From Gemmatimonadota bacterium (GTDB lineage Bacteria; Gemmatimonadota; Gemmatimonadetes; Gemmatimonadales; GWC2-71-9), in assembly GCA_022710485.1 (NCBI GenBank), contig JAKLGU010000001.1, forward strand, positions 173,501 through 237,500: a stretch of 64,000 nt of DNA. Reading direction: 5' to 3'. The stretch's first letter is position 1; every line of letters begins with the position of its first letter. The position numbers were made by a program, and so were the translations under genes. Shown piece by piece: positions 32,074 through 41,508 of the stretch. The notes beneath the pieces are model-generated. The model made no database searches. It was not told the DNA's origin and saw nothing but the letters and a program-made list of their open reading frames with translations.

Positions 32074-33893
32074 GTGCGTGACCTCAGGGTGGCGAGCACC
32101 CGTTCGGCGAGCGTGGTGGAGAAGCCAGGGACCGCGGCGATCTCGGCGGCGCTGGCCGTCCGGACGGCCGCGAGGCTCCCGAACCGTTCGAGGAGCCTGG
32201 TCCGCTTGAGGGGACCCACGCCGGGAATGTCCAGCAGTTCCGACGTGATGGTCCGCTGGCTCCGCCGCTTGCGGCTGTAGGCCACCCCGAAGCGGTGCGC
32301 CTCGTCCCGCGCGCGCTGGAGGAGGCGCAGCGACGGCGACCGGCGCGGGAGCCGCAGTCCGTCCGCGCGGCCGACCCGGAAGATCTCCTCCTCCCGCTTG
32401 GCGAGCGAGACGATGGGAAGCTCCGGCATCCCGACGGCGTCCGCGGCGGCGCGCGCGGCGCCGAGCTGGCCCTTGCCGCCGTCGATGACCGCGAGGTCGG
32501 GCAGCGGCTTCCCCTCCTCCCGCCGCCGAGTGAGGTAGCGCGTGATCACCTCGTGAATGGCGGCGAAGTCGTCCTGCTGGCCGACCCCCTGGATGCGGAA
32601 CTTTCGGTACTCCGCCTTTTTCGGGCGCCCCGCCTCGAACCAGACCAGGGAGCCGACGGTGTCCCGGCCCTGGTTGGTGGAGATGTCCACGCAGATGAGG
32701 CTGCGGGGGACGACGCTCAGGCCGAGATCGCGGCCGAGGGCGTAGACCGGATCCTCGGCCCGCTCGTCGGTCTCGAAGGACTCGATGCGAAGGGACTCGA
32801 GCAAGTGCCGGGCGTTCTGGTCGGCCAGCTCGAGCCATCGCGCGGCGGTGCCCCGCTGCGGCACCAGCACCGTCACGCCGGGGAGGAGCGCTTCCAGCTC
32901 CTCGAGGTCGGCCGGCGGAAGCGGGAGGACCACCCGGTCGGCCCGCGCCTCGGCGGGGAGATAGTAGCGGACCAGGAGGGCGCCGAGGACCTCGGCGTCG
33001 GGCACCTCCTCCACGTTTTCCAGCACCCGGTGCTCGCGGCCGATCAGCCTGCCGTCGCGAATCCGGAGCAGCACGCCGACCGCGTCGTCACCGTCGCGGG
33101 CGTAGCCGATCACGTCGGCGTCGCCGGTGCCCGTCACCTCCACCGCCGCCGGGGTGTCGGCCCGGTCGAGCCACTTCAGTGTGTCGCGGAGCTCACGGGC
33201 GCGCTCGTAGTCCTGCCGCTCGCTGGCCGCCGCCATGAGATCACGCACCTGGGAACGGACGTCCACGGTCCGCCCGCCGAGGAAGTCGATCACCTCTTCG
33301 ATCATGGCGCGGTACGACGCCTGGTCCTGCCAACCCACGCAGGGCGCCCGGCACCGCCCGATGTGATAATCGAGGCAGGGCCGCTCTCGCCGCTCGCGCG
33401 GCAGGTCGTCGGGGCAACTCCGGACGGTGAACATCCGGCGGATCAGCGCGAGGGACCGTCGCATCAGCGTGACGTCGGTGTATGGACCAAAGTACCGCGC
33501 GCCGGGGATGTCCATCCGCCGCGTGACCAGGACCCGCGGGAACGGCTCCTTCAGGGTGACGGCGATCGAGGGGTAGCTCTTGTCGTCCTTGAGCCGGACG
33601 TTAAAGCGAGGCTGGTAGGTCTTGATGAGGTTGTTTTCGAGGAGCAGCGACTGCACCTCGTCCGGCACGACGATCGTCTCCACGTCCGCGATGTGGCGCA
33701 CCAGCAGGCGCGACTTGGGGCTCTCCGCGTGGTCGCCGAGGAAGTAGCTCCGCACCCGTCCCCGCAGGCGCTTCGCCTTCCCCACGTAGATGACCGTGCC
33801 GCTGGCGTCCTTCCAGAGATAGACCCCCGGGCCGTCCGGCAGGGTGTCGAGCTTGCGGGCGAGCGCGGCGGACGGCGTGAGGGGATCGGTCAT
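32070..33893 (-). CDS. uvrC: Excinuclease ABC subunit C
   Basis: 607 residues, standard length. Domains in order: N-terminal GIY-YIG nuclease (GPGVYLWKDASGTVIYVGKAKRL), a Cys-rich region (CPDD, CLDYHIGRCRAPC), UVR motif near residue 205-235 (AAASERQDYERARELRDTLK), the RNase H-like nuclease core (CVDISTNQG, VIDGGKGQLGAA) and a C-terminal helix-hairpin-helix pair (LDIPGVGPLKRTRLLERFGS). It makes both incisions in nucleotide excision repair. It starts 10 bp after the murJ stop. Confidence 0.96.
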   Translation of the reverse strand: MTDPLTPSAALARKLDTLPDGPGVYLWKDASGTVIYVGKAKRLRGRVRSYFLGDHAESPKSRLLVRHIADVETIVVPDEVQSLLLENNLIKTYQPRFNVRLKDDKSYPSIAVTLKEPFPRVLVTRRMDIPGARYFGPYTDVTLMRRSLALIRRMFTVRSCPDDLPRERRERPCLDYHIGRCRAPCVGWQDQASYRAMIEEVIDFLGGRTVDVRSQVRDLMAAASERQDYERARELRDTLKWLDRADTPAAVEVTGTGDADVIGYARDGDDAVGVLLRIRDGRLIGREHRVLENVEEVPDAEVLGALLVRYYLPAEARADRVVLPLPPADLEELEALLPGVTVLVPQRGTAARWLELADQNARHLLESLRIESFETDERAEDPVYALGRDLGLSVVPRSLICVDISTNQGRDTVGSLVWFEAGRPKKAEYRKFRIQGVGQQDDFAAIHEVITRYLTRRREEGKPLPDLAVIDGGKGQLGAARAAADAVGMPELPIVSLAKREEEIFRVGRADGLRLPRRSPSLRLLQRARDEAHRFGVAYSRKRRSQRTITSELLDIPGVGPLKRTRLLERFGSLAAVRTASAAEIAAVPGFSTTLAERVLATLRSRT

Positions 33894-33903
33894 CGGGGTG
33901 CCG

Positions 33904-35475
33904 TCACTGCCCCCGGCCCGCCCCCGGGCGCCGCAGGCGGGCCAGCAGCTCGTGCGCCTCCTGAACGCCAAAGAGCCGCGCGGCCAGGAGGTAGGTGACC
34001 CCGTAGCCGCCGAGTACGAGCACGGCGGCCGGCACGGGGTGGAGCGCCGGCAGGTATGTCAGCACGAGCCAGGCGATCGCCGCGCCCAGCCCCGCGGACA
34101 ACCAAAGGCGCGGCAGGAGCCCGGCCGGCAGGCCGGTCGCCCCGATCTCCGCGCCCAGCCGCCGCCGGAGGAGCGCGAACTCCACCCAGCCCGCGACGCC
34201 GGCGGACGCCGTCAGGCCTGCGGCGCCCCACTCGGGCCCGAGCACCAGGAGGCCGGGGAGCCGGAGCGCGGCGAACCATCCGAACGCGCCGGTGAGGACC
34301 ACCCGGACGACGGCGTAGCGGAGCGGCGTGCGCGCGTCGCGCAGTGCGTAGAACGCCGACGCATAGAGTCGTCCCATCGTCGAGGCCAGCAGCCCTACGG
34401 CCGACCCGGCCAGGATGCCCCACACGTACATCGAATCCTGGCGGCCGAACTCGCCCGTCTGGAAGAGCGCGCTGACAATCACCTGCCCGAGCGCGAGGAA
34501 GGCCATGGCGGAAGGCACCACGAGGAAGGCGACCCGACGGAGCCCGCCGTCGAGCCGGGCGCGGAGGTACGCCTGGATCTCCCCCGCCGTACCCCGGGCG
34601 CCGGACATCGCCGGCAGCTCGGCGGCGGAAATCGCCATCCCGAAGAGGCTGACCGGCATCAGGTAGATCGTCTGCGCGTATCCGATGGCGGCCACGGCGC
34701 CCGTCGGGAGCAGCGTGGCCAGCAGCGAATCGATGAAGGCACTCACCTGCACCACGCCGCGCCCCACGAACGCCGGGACGAAATTGCCCAGTACGGTGCG
34801 GACGTGGAGCGTGGTGGTGGCCAGCCGGAACCGGAGCCCGGGGGCCACGCGGCGCACCGTCGGCCACTGGACGAGGACCTGGAGCAGGCTACCGGCCACG
34901 CTGGCCCACGCGGCGGCGACGGCCAGGTCGGCCATGCCCCGCCGCGGCCCCAGCACCAGCAGCGTGCCGATGATGGCCAGGTTCCACGCCACCGGCGCGG
35001 CGTAGCTCAGGAAGAACCGCCGGTGGCTGTTGAGCACGCCGAGGCACCAGGCCGACAGCACGAGCAGGCCCGCGCCCGGGAAGAGGATCCGGACGAGATG
35101 AATCGTGAGCTCGCGCTTCTCCCCCGCGAATCCCGGCGCGATGACGGTGACGAGGAACGGGGACGTCAGCACGCCGACCACGACGATGCCGGCCACGACG
35201 AGCGCCAGCAGCGCGCCGATCGCGCCCGCCACCCGGTCCGCCTCGGCGCGGTCCTCGTCCGCCAGGAGCCCGGCGTACACCGGGATGAAGGACGCCGAGA
35301 GGGCGCCTTCGCCGAAGAGATTCTGGAGGAGGTTGGGAATGCGGAAGGCGGCGGTGAACGCGTCCGCCACGCCGGAATTGCCCAGGAAGTGGGCGAGCGC
35401 GCGCTGGCGCACCAGCCCGAGGATCCGGCTGAGGAGAATCCCCGCCGCGACCATCGCCGCGGGCCGGCGGGCCAT
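33904..35475 (-). CDS. murJ: Lipid II flippase MurJ
   Basis: 523 residues of a MATE-like, about 14-helix membrane protein. Family blocks include LLSRILGLVRQRALAHFLG, ADAFTAAFRIPNLLQNLFGEGALSASFIPVY and NFVPAFVGRGVVQVSAFIDSLLA. MurJ moves lipid II across the inner membrane for peptidoglycan synthesis. It precedes uvrC and follows a small coiled-coil membrane gene by 8 bp. Confidence 0.95.
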   Translation of the reverse strand: MARRPAAMVAAGILLSRILGLVRQRALAHFLGNSGVADAFTAAFRIPNLLQNLFGEGALSASFIPVYAGLLADEDRAEADRVAGAIGALLALVVAGIVVVGVLTSPFLVTVIAPGFAGEKRELTIHLVRILFPGAGLLVLSAWCLGVLNSHRRFFLSYAAPVAWNLAIIGTLLVLGPRRGMADLAVAAAWASVAGSLLQVLVQWPTVRRVAPGLRFRLATTTLHVRTVLGNFVPAFVGRGVVQVSAFIDSLLATLLPTGAVAAIGYAQTIYLMPVSLFGMAISAAELPAMSGARGTAGEIQAYLRARLDGGLRRVAFLVVPSAMAFLALGQVIVSALFQTGEFGRQDSMYVWGILAGSAVGLLASTMGRLYASAFYALRDARTPLRYAVVRVVLTGAFGWFAALRLPGLLVLGPEWGAAGLTASAGVAGWVEFALLRRRLGAEIGATGLPAGLLPRLWLSAGLGAAIAWLVLTYLPALHPVPAAVLVLGGYGVTYLLAARLFGVQEAHELLARLRRPGAGRGQ

Positions 35476-35483
35476 CGGGACGC

Positions 35484-35765
35484 TCAGGGGGAGCTGCGCG
35501 GCGGCAGGGCTGGCCGCGCCGGGGCGTCCTCGATCAGGCGCTGGAGGAAGGCGTTGTCCTCCCTGAGCCCCTCGACCGCGCGGGTGAGGTCGTCGATTTC
35601 ACTTTCCAGGAGCTCGACGCGCTTGGCGAGGTCCGCCACGGGCGGAGGCGCGGCCTCGGGACTCTCCACCCGGCGCGCGAGCGCTCGGCCGAAGGGGGAA
35701 TCGAGCACGATGCTCAAGATCGGGAGCATCATGGCCACGAGGAGGATCAGACCGAGCAATACCAT
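35484..35765 (-). CDS. Small membrane protein with coiled coil
   Basis: 93 residues. Residues 2-21 form one transmembrane helix (LLGLILLVAMMLPILSIVL), then a Pro-rich link and a coiled coil (AKRVELLESEIDDLTRAVEGLRE) with the tail in the cytoplasm. It resembles short envelope or phage-shock-like proteins, but I do not assign a family. It lies 9 bp after bshC and 8 bp before murJ. Confidence 0.6.
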   Translation of the reverse strand: MVLLGLILLVAMMLPILSIVLDSPFGRALARRVESPEAAPPPVADLAKRVELLESEIDDLTRAVEGLREDNAFLQRLIEDAPARPALPPRSSP

Positions 35766-35774
35766 GCAACGATC

Positions 35775-37298
35775 TTACGAGGGCGGGGCCCCGCCCTCAA
35801 GGGCGGAGCCGTACCACGCGACCATTTCGGCGAGGAGCGCCGGGAGGATTCCGTGGCCATACCGGGCCAGGAAGGGGGCCACGGTCAGGACCCGCTCCTG
35901 GGGACGGCCGCCCGGCAGCAGCGCGGTGCGCGCGCGCTCGATCTGGGTGGTGTCCGTTTCGTACCGGCGCTTGAGGTGACGCACCAGCTTCTCCTCGGCC
36001 CGGCCGGCACCCTGGAGCGCCCGGCCCTTCAACCCGCGGATGGGCCGCTGCAGCGTCGGGTCGATGTCGACCGCCGCCGCCTCGATCGCGTCGTACTGGC
36101 GCTCGATGCTCGACCGGAGCGCGGTGATCGCCTCCATCGCCTCGGCGGGCAGCCGTTCCCGCGCCACCCGGGACTCGAGCTGCGCAGCCGGCGCGAGCAG
36201 TTCCTCCAGCGACGCGCCGAACTTGGCCAGCACCCGATCCACCCTCGGCTCCACCAGCAGGCCAGACCAGCGCGGCACCGGCAACTGGGGCGAGACGCCG
36301 AGGTGCGCGTACACGGCGGCCGCCAGGGCCAGGTACCGGAGCTCGCCCGGCCCCGCCACGTAGGCGACGGTGGGGAGGACGAATCGTTCGAGCACGGGAC
36401 GCAGGAGCACGTTGCCGGAGAAGCGACCCGGCTCCCGCTCGAGGAGGCCGAGGACTTCCTCGCGCGTGTAGCGCTCGCCGCCGTGTCGGGTCCGGAACCC
36501 GGCGCCGGTCACGACGAGCCGGTCCCTGCCTTCCCTTCCCTCAACCATCACAAGCGTGGCTCCGTCTCCCACCGGGACGCCCGGGTTCCGCCCCGCCGCC
36601 GCCAGGACCGCCGCGCGCTGCACGAGGGCCGCCTCGAGGCCGCTCGCATCCTCGAGCGCCCGCCGCAGGACCGGCGCTCCCCGGGCCTTCAACGCATCGT
36701 GGGAGCCGTCGAGACAGAGCACGCCCAGGGGAGCGAGAAGTTCGGCGAGTGCGGCGCCGCTGGCCGCCGCGAGAGTCGACTCTGGGCGGAAGTGCGCCCG
36801 CAGCCACTGGAGCACCTCGGGATGCCCCTCGAGGGCGGCGAGATCTGCCGTCAGCGCGGACAGCGCCGGTTCGATCCCGGCGCCGAGCGGCTCGCGGGAC
36901 ATCGGCCGGAGGGCGGCTTCGGGTGGGCGATCCGGGAGGGTCTCGACATGGAGGGAGCCGTCCGGCCGCAACCAGGCGGCGTGATTCGCCTCGGCGAAGT
37001 CGTGATCGTCGCCCGCCACCCAGAAGAGCGGGACGACGGAACGGCCCCACCGCGCGGACAGCACCTGGGCGAGCGCGGCGGCGGACAGCGCCTTGTGCAC
37101 CGCGTAGAGCGGTCCGGTGAAGAGCGCGGGCTGCTGCCCCGTCGTGACGACGAGCACGTCCGGCTCGGCGAGGCGCGCGCGCAATGACTCCTGCCCCGGG
37201 CCCGCAATGATGGCGGGCGCGAGCGCCGGGTCGAAGCCGCCCGGCATGGGCGACGGCCAGGCGGCGGGCGTGGCAATGGGAGTCGGGACGATGCGCAT
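35775..37298 (-). CDS. bshC: BshC, putative cysteine-adding enzyme of bacillithiol synthesis
   Basis: 507 residues, usual for BshC. Recognisable parts: VTTGQQPALFTGPLY near residue 55, LFWVAGDDHDFAEANHA, the central VEGREGRDRLVV and a C-terminal coiled coil (EEKLVRHLKRRYETDTTQI). BshC joins cysteine to GlcN-malate, giving the low-molecular-weight thiol bacillithiol. bshA and bshB are not in the window. The ATG shares one base with the stop of the methyltransferase upstream. Confidence 0.9.
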   Translation of the reverse strand: MRIVPTPIATPAAWPSPMPGGFDPALAPAIIAGPGQESLRARLAEPDVLVVTTGQQPALFTGPLYAVHKALSAAALAQVLSARWGRSVVPLFWVAGDDHDFAEANHAAWLRPDGSLHVETLPDRPPEAALRPMSREPLGAGIEPALSALTADLAALEGHPEVLQWLRAHFRPESTLAAASGAALAELLAPLGVLCLDGSHDALKARGAPVLRRALEDASGLEAALVQRAAVLAAAGRNPGVPVGDGATLVMVEGREGRDRLVVTGAGFRTRHGGERYTREEVLGLLEREPGRFSGNVLLRPVLERFVLPTVAYVAGPGELRYLALAAAVYAHLGVSPQLPVPRWSGLLVEPRVDRVLAKFGASLEELLAPAAQLESRVARERLPAEAMEAITALRSSIERQYDAIEAAAVDIDPTLQRPIRGLKGRALQGAGRAEEKLVRHLKRRYETDTTQIERARTALLPGGRPQERVLTVAPFLARYGHGILPALLAEMVAWYGSALEGGAPPS

Positions 37299-38014
37299 CA
37301 ACGCGTCCGCTGGGAGACCAGGATGGCGCGCGGGGCGCCGGCGGCGAGCGGGCCGCCGTCGTAATCGCCGAACCGTTCCTCCACCGAGAACCCGGCCCGC
37401 GTCAGCATCGCCTCGAGCTCGATGGGCTGGAAGAGGCGGACCCGCTCCACGAACCGGCGGCCGTCCGGTACTTCGATCGTCTTGACCACCCGCCGCCCCT
37501 CCTCGACCAGCTCGCGTGTGATTCGCACTCGCCCGACGCGCAGGTGCTGAACCTCGTCCGCGACCAGCCCGCCGCGCACGGAGTCGGCGTTCAGGAAGTC
37601 GAGGGCGAACCACCCGCCGGGCGCCAGCGCGTCGTGGATGCCCCGGACGACGTCGGCGTGCTCCTGGTCGCGGTCGAAGTACCCGAAGCTCGTGAAGAGG
37701 TTCACGACGAGGTCCATCGATCCGGCGCGGACCGGAAGCCGGCGCATGTCGGCCCGCACCAGCGGCACGGCCGCGGCGCGCGCGCGTTTCAGGAGCGCCC
37801 TCGAGAGGTCGAGTCCGAGCATGCGGCCCCCGGCCGCGGCCAGCGCGTGCGCATGCCGGCCGGCGCCGCACCCGACGTCGAGGACCCGCCATCCCCGTCG
37901 CCAGGGCAGCACGCGCGTGAGCAGGGCGACGGCGCGATCGGCTTCCGCCTGGTCGCGGTGGGGGTAGAGCGCGAGGTAGTCCTCGTTGAACCAGTCCTCA
38001 AACCACTCGGCCAG
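37298..38014 (-). CDS. SAM-dependent methyltransferase
   Basis: 238 residues. Class I fold: VLDVGCGAGRHAHALAAAG (SAM site, near residue 45), LGLDLSRALLKRA, VRADMRRLPVRAGSMDLVVNLFTSFGYF, and a C-terminal beta half ending VEERFGDYDGG. No ATG or GTG fits the N-terminal segment LAEWFEDWFNEDYLALYPHRD that the family needs; a CTG at 38014 with GGGGAGG five bases upstream is the best start. Substrate unknown. It overlaps bshC by one base, and its CTG lies 3 bp after the rlmH stop, so bshC, this gene and rlmH are probably cotranscribed. Confidence 0.75.
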   Translation of the reverse strand: MAEWFEDWFNEDYLALYPHRDQAEADRAVALLTRVLPWRRGWRVLDVGCGAGRHAHALAAAGGRMLGLDLSRALLKRARAAAVPLVRADMRRLPVRAGSMDLVVNLFTSFGYFDRDQEHADVVRGIHDALAPGGWFALDFLNADSVRGGLVADEVQHLRVGRVRITRELVEEGRRVVKTIEVPDGRRFVERVRLFQPIELEAMLTRAGFSVEERFGDYDGGPLAAGAPRAILVSQRTR

Positions 38015-38016
38015 CC

Positions 38017-38481
38017 CTACCTCCCCTTGTGGTACGGTTCGCCGCGCAGGATCGTGCCCGCGCGGTAGATCTGCTCGACCACCACGACCCGCGCCAGTTC
38101 GTGCGGCAGCGTGAGGGGGCCGAGGCTCCAGACCGACTCGGACTCGGTGACGAGGCCGGGGTCGAGTCCGGTCGAGCCTCCGACCAGGAACACCAGCGGC
38201 CGTGCGTCGGCTTCCCACCGCGCGAAGCGGTCGGCGAGTTCGGCGCTGGTCCAGGCGCGTCCCTCCCGGGCGAGCGCCACGACCTGGGCGCGCGGCGGAA
38301 TCCGGGCCCGGAGCCGGTCCGCCTCTTCCGCCTGCTGAACGGCCCGGGTCGGAGCCCGGGCCGCTTCACGCACCTCCACCTCATGCACCTTCGCGCGCCG
38401 TCCGATGCGGCGAAGGTAATCGTCACAGGCCTCGCGGTAGCAGGGCCGAAGCTTGCCGACGGCCAGCAGCCATAACTCCAC
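38017..38481 (-). CDS. rlmH: 23S rRNA (pseudouridine1915-N3)-methyltransferase RlmH
   Basis: 154 residues, the standard SPOUT-family size. LWLLAVGKLRPCY begins the protein; LVFLVGGSTGLDPGL is the SAM-binding knot segment, LPHELARVVVVEQIYRA the conserved central motif, and the C-terminus is GEPYHKGR. It methylates pseudouridine 1915 of 23S rRNA late in ribosome maturation. Confidence 0.95.
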   Translation of the reverse strand: MELWLLAVGKLRPCYREACDDYLRRIGRRAKVHEVEVREAARAPTRAVQQAEEADRLRARIPPRAQVVALAREGRAWTSAELADRFARWEADARPLVFLVGGSTGLDPGLVTESESVWSLGPLTLPHELARVVVVEQIYRAGTILRGEPYHKGR

Positions 38482-38496
38482 GCGCGGCCGGCCGGA

Positions 38497-39804
38497 TCAG
38501 GCGTACATGCCGCGGAGCCGGTGCACCGCCGCGACCCGCTCGATCGACAGCATGTACGCCGCGATCCGCATGTTCACCGCGTGCTTGTCGGCCATGGCGG
38601 CCACTTCCTCGAACGAGGTGACCATGATCCGCTCGAGGCGCCGGTTGACGGTGTCCTCGTCCCAGAAGTACCCGCTGCGGTCCTGCACCCACTCGAAGTA
38701 GCTGACGGTGACGCCACCGGCGTTCGCCAGGATGTCCGGGATGACGAAGATGCCCTTCTGTTCGAGGATGGCGTCCGCCTTGGCCGTGGTCGGGCCGTTG
38801 GCGCCCTCGCAGATGATCTTGGCCTGGATGCTCCCGGCATTCTTGCTGGTGATCACGTTTTCCATGGCGGCGGGCACGAGGACGTCGCAGTCGCACGCCA
38901 GGAGCTGGTCGTTGGTGATGACATCGCCCTTGGGATAGCCGGCGAGGACTTTCTTCTCCTTGACCCAGGAGAGCAGGTCCTTGACGTCGAACCCCTTCGC
39001 GTTGTACAGCCCCCCCGACTTGTCGCTCACGGCCACGACGACGGCGCCCTGCTTGGCCAGCAGGTCCGCCGCGACCGATCCGACGTTGCCAAAGCCCTGC
39101 ACCGCCACCCGCGCGCCCTTGATGGGCATCCCGAGGCGCTTCAGGGCTTCGAGCGTGACGATCATGCAGCCGCGGCCGGTGGCTTCCCGGCGCCCCTGCG
39201 AGCCGCCCATCTCGACCGGCTTGCCGGTCACCACCGCGGTGACGGTGTGGCGCTTGTGCATGGAATAGGTGTCCATGATCCACGCCATGACGCGTTCGTT
39301 CGTGTTGACGTCCGGCGCCGGCACGTCGCTGTCGGGGCCGAGGGTGTCGATGATGGCGGACGTGTAGCGCCGGGTCAGCCGCTCGAGCTCGCCCATGGAC
39401 ATGGTGCTGGGGTCGCAGATCACGCCACCCTTGGCGCCGCCGAAGGGGATGTTGACCACCGCGCACTTCCAGGTCATCCACGCGGCGAGCGCCGTCACCT
39501 CGTCCAGGGTGACGTTCATGTCGAACCGGATGCCGCCCTTGGCCGGGCCGCGGGAGGTGTTGTACAGCACGCGATAGCCGGTGTACACCTCGACGTCGCC
39601 GCCGTCGCGCTGCACCGGGATCGACACGGTGATCTGCTTCTCGGGGTTGCGGAGCACCTTGTAGAGGCCGGCGTCGAGGCTCAGCCGCTTGGCCGCGTAG
39701 TCGAAGCGCGACATCATCGCCTCGAAGGGGTTTTCCTCGCCGAGAAACGTATCCTTCTCCGGGCGGACGACGTCCTGGCCGGTACGCACGTTTACGCTGG
39801 TCAT
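38497..39804 (-). CDS. gdhA: Glutamate dehydrogenase (Glu/Leu/Phe/Val family)
   Basis: 435 residues. GPAKGGIRF and [17 protein letters not shown] hold the substrate lysines; DVPAPDVNT and the Rossmann motif [15 protein letters not shown] follow, then CEGANGPTT. Oxidatively deaminates glutamate to 2-oxoglutarate or the reverse. Coenzyme preference cannot be settled from the sequence alone. Leucine dehydrogenase would be shorter. Confidence 0.93.
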   Translation of the reverse strand: MTSVNVRTGQDVVRPEKDTFLGEENPFEAMMSRFDYAAKRLSLDAGLYKVLRNPEKQITVSIPVQRDGGDVEVYTGYRVLYNTSRGPAKGGIRFDMNVTLDEVTALAAWMTWKCAVVNIPFGGAKGGVICDPSTMSMGELERLTRRYTSAIIDTLGPDSDVPAPDVNTNERVMAWIMDTYSMHKRHTVTAVVTGKPVEMGGSQGRREATGRGCMIVTLEALKRLGMPIKGARVAVQGFGNVGSVAADLLAKQGAVVVAVSDKSGGLYNAKGFDVKDLLSWVKEKKVLAGYPKGDVITNDQLLACDCDVLVPAAMENVITSKNAGSIQAKIICEGANGPTTAKADAILEQKGIFVIPDILANAGGVTVSYFEWVQDRSGYFWDEDTVNRRLERIMVTSFEEVAAMADKHAVNMRIAAYMLSIERVAAVHRLRGMYA

Positions 39805-39829
39805 AGTCCTCTCCGGGTTGTCCGGACCT

Positions 39830-40882
39830 TCAGGTGGACGGCGGGCGCTTCACGGGTGACACGAGGGCGTCGAGCGCCGCGGCAAAGGCCTCGCCCCCGG
39901 ATTCGAACCTCACATTCAATATCGCTACGAGCGGCTCCGGCGCGCTGGCGGGCCAGCGCTCGCGGAGCTTGACGGCGTCCTTGGCCGTCAGGACCACGTG
40001 ATCGGCCTTTCGGGCCGCCCGCGCCAGCCAGGCCACGTCTTCGTCCCGGAAATCGTAGTGGTCCTTCCAGGTGGCAACCTGCACCTGGGCACCGGTCCCC
40101 TTCACCTGGGCGACGAAGGCGTCCGGATCGGCGATGGCCGTCGCGGCCACCACGCGCTCCCCGCGCAGGCTCTCGACCGGGCGCGACGCGCCACTCAGCA
40201 TCCCCTCGAGGTGGTGCAGGCCGAGGTGCACGATGGCGATCGGGACGGCGGTGGTCCGCGAAATCTCCGCGGCCAGCCCCGCCGCCGCCTCGGGGGTGGC
40301 GCGCTTCCGCGTCACGATCACGAAATCGGCCCGCTCCATCGCCCCCCACCCTTCGCGCCAGGGGCCGGCGGGCAGCGGCCACCGGACGGCCAGCGTCGTC
40401 TCGGCGCTCACCACCAGGACATTGAGGTCCCGGCGGACGTCGAGGCGCTGGAACGCGTCGTCGAGAACGAGCACGTCCGCCCCGTCCGCCGCCGCGGTCG
40501 CCGCGCCGGCCAGCCGGTCGGGATTGGCGACCACCACCGCCTCGGGGACGTCGTGACGATGGACCAGCACCTCGTCGGCCCCGTACCCGCGGAGCAGGAT
40601 CCCGGGCCGCCGGCCTCGCGCGGCAAAGTGCCGGGCGATCCAGGTGGCGATCGGCGTCTTGCCCGACCCACCCACCGTGAGGTTGCCGACCGCGACCGAC
40701 GGCAGCGGCAGGGTGTGCGCCGCCCGCCAGCCCTGCCGGAACGAGAACTCGCGGAGTCCCATCCCGGCCCGCCAGACCACCGCGGCCGGCAGCAGACCGA
40801 CACGCGCCAGCCTGGCGTCCAGCCGCCGGCTGGTCCAGAGCCAGCGGATCAGCCGGTGTGTGTCGCCGTGCCGTCGGGCCAT
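39830..40882 (-). CDS. lpxK: Tetraacyldisaccharide 4'-kinase
   Basis: 350 residues. N-terminal membrane-associated segment, then [21 protein letters not shown] with the P-loop, [32 protein letters not shown] (DDGFQ-type motif with Ala for Gly) and [12 protein letters not shown]. LpxK phosphorylates the lipid A disaccharide at the 4' position. It overlaps the acyltransferase gene by 34 bp and begins the lpx cluster in the direction lpxD to lpxK. Confidence 0.95.
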   Translation of the reverse strand: MARRHGDTHRLIRWLWTSRRLDARLARVGLLPAAVVWRAGMGLREFSFRQGWRAAHTLPLPSVAVGNLTVGGSGKTPIATWIARHFAARGRRPGILLRGYGADEVLVHRHDVPEAVVVANPDRLAGAATAAADGADVLVLDDAFQRLDVRRDLNVLVVSAETTLAVRWPLPAGPWREGWGAMERADFVIVTRKRATPEAAAGLAAEISRTTAVPIAIVHLGLHHLEGMLSGASRPVESLRGERVVAATAIADPDAFVAQVKGTGAQVQVATWKDHYDFRDEDVAWLARAARKADHVVLTAKDAVKLRERWPASAPEPLVAILNVRFESGGEAFAAALDALVSPVKRPPST

Positions 40883-41508
40883 TGCGCCATCCTCTCGACC
40901 TCGTCCATGGCAAGCCGCGCCGCCGCCTCGGCCGCCGCAAGATGCTCCTCGCCCCCCGCGATGACGAGCGGCGTGCCGTAGGCCACGCGCACCCGCGCAA
41001 AGGGCTTCGGGATGCAGAAGCGATCCCATGAATGTAGCCGCCACGCGCGGTCGGCCACGGCGTGCACCGGCAGGACCGGCACGCCGGCCCGCTGCGCGGC
41101 GGCCAGGACCCCCGGCTTCAGCTCCCGCCGCGGGCCTCGCGGCCCGTCCGGGGTCAGCGCCACGATCGCCCCGCCCTGCAGTTCCCGGGCGGCGGCGAGC
41201 AGCGCCCCCACCGCGCCGCGCGAGCTCGATCCGCGCACCAGGCGATAGCCGATCGCCTCCGCGAAGTCCGACAGGTACTGCCCGTCGCGGGCCTGGCTCA
41301 CGACGATGACCGCGTGCGCGTCGCGGTGGTGCCAGAGCAGCGGCAACAGCGCCTCGTGCCAGAGCATGCAGGCGAACCCGCGCCCCGCGGCGACCAGCCC
41401 GTCCCACGCGCCGCGGTTGACCCGCTCGAACCGCCAGCTCCCCGCGACCGCCCGGGCCACGGGGTGCACGACCCAGTCCACCGCCTTCGGCGGGACCTTG
41501 ATCTTCAC
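40849..41508 (-). CDS. Lysophospholipid acyltransferase-like (DUF374) protein
   Basis: 219 residues, GTG start overlapping the lpxB stop. FACMLWHEALLPLLWHHRD (HxxxxD-type acyltransferase motif, here with the H in WHE and D in HRD), ALTPDGPRGPRRELKPGVLAAAQRAGVPVLPVHAVA are DUF374 marks. Its place between lpxB and lpxK suggests a late acyl or sugar transfer to lipid A, similar in role to LpxL or KdtA, but this is an inference. Confidence 0.85.
   Translation of the reverse strand: MKIKVPPKAVDWVVHPVARAVAGSWRFERVNRGAWDGLVAAGRGFACMLWHEALLPLLWHHRDAHAVIVVSQARDGQYLSDFAEAIGYRLVRGSSSRGAVGALLAAARELQGGAIVALTPDGPRGPRRELKPGVLAAAQRAGVPVLPVHAVADRAWRLHSWDRFCIPKPFARVRVAYGTPLVIAGGEEHLAAAEAAARLAMDEVERMAQWPDGTATHTG

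Noticed and set aside
33844..35979. 711-residue plus-strand frame opposite murJ
   Set aside because: Low-complexity Arg/Glu/His/Gly-rich translation with no domains; the minus strand holds murJ and uvrC with clear motifs.
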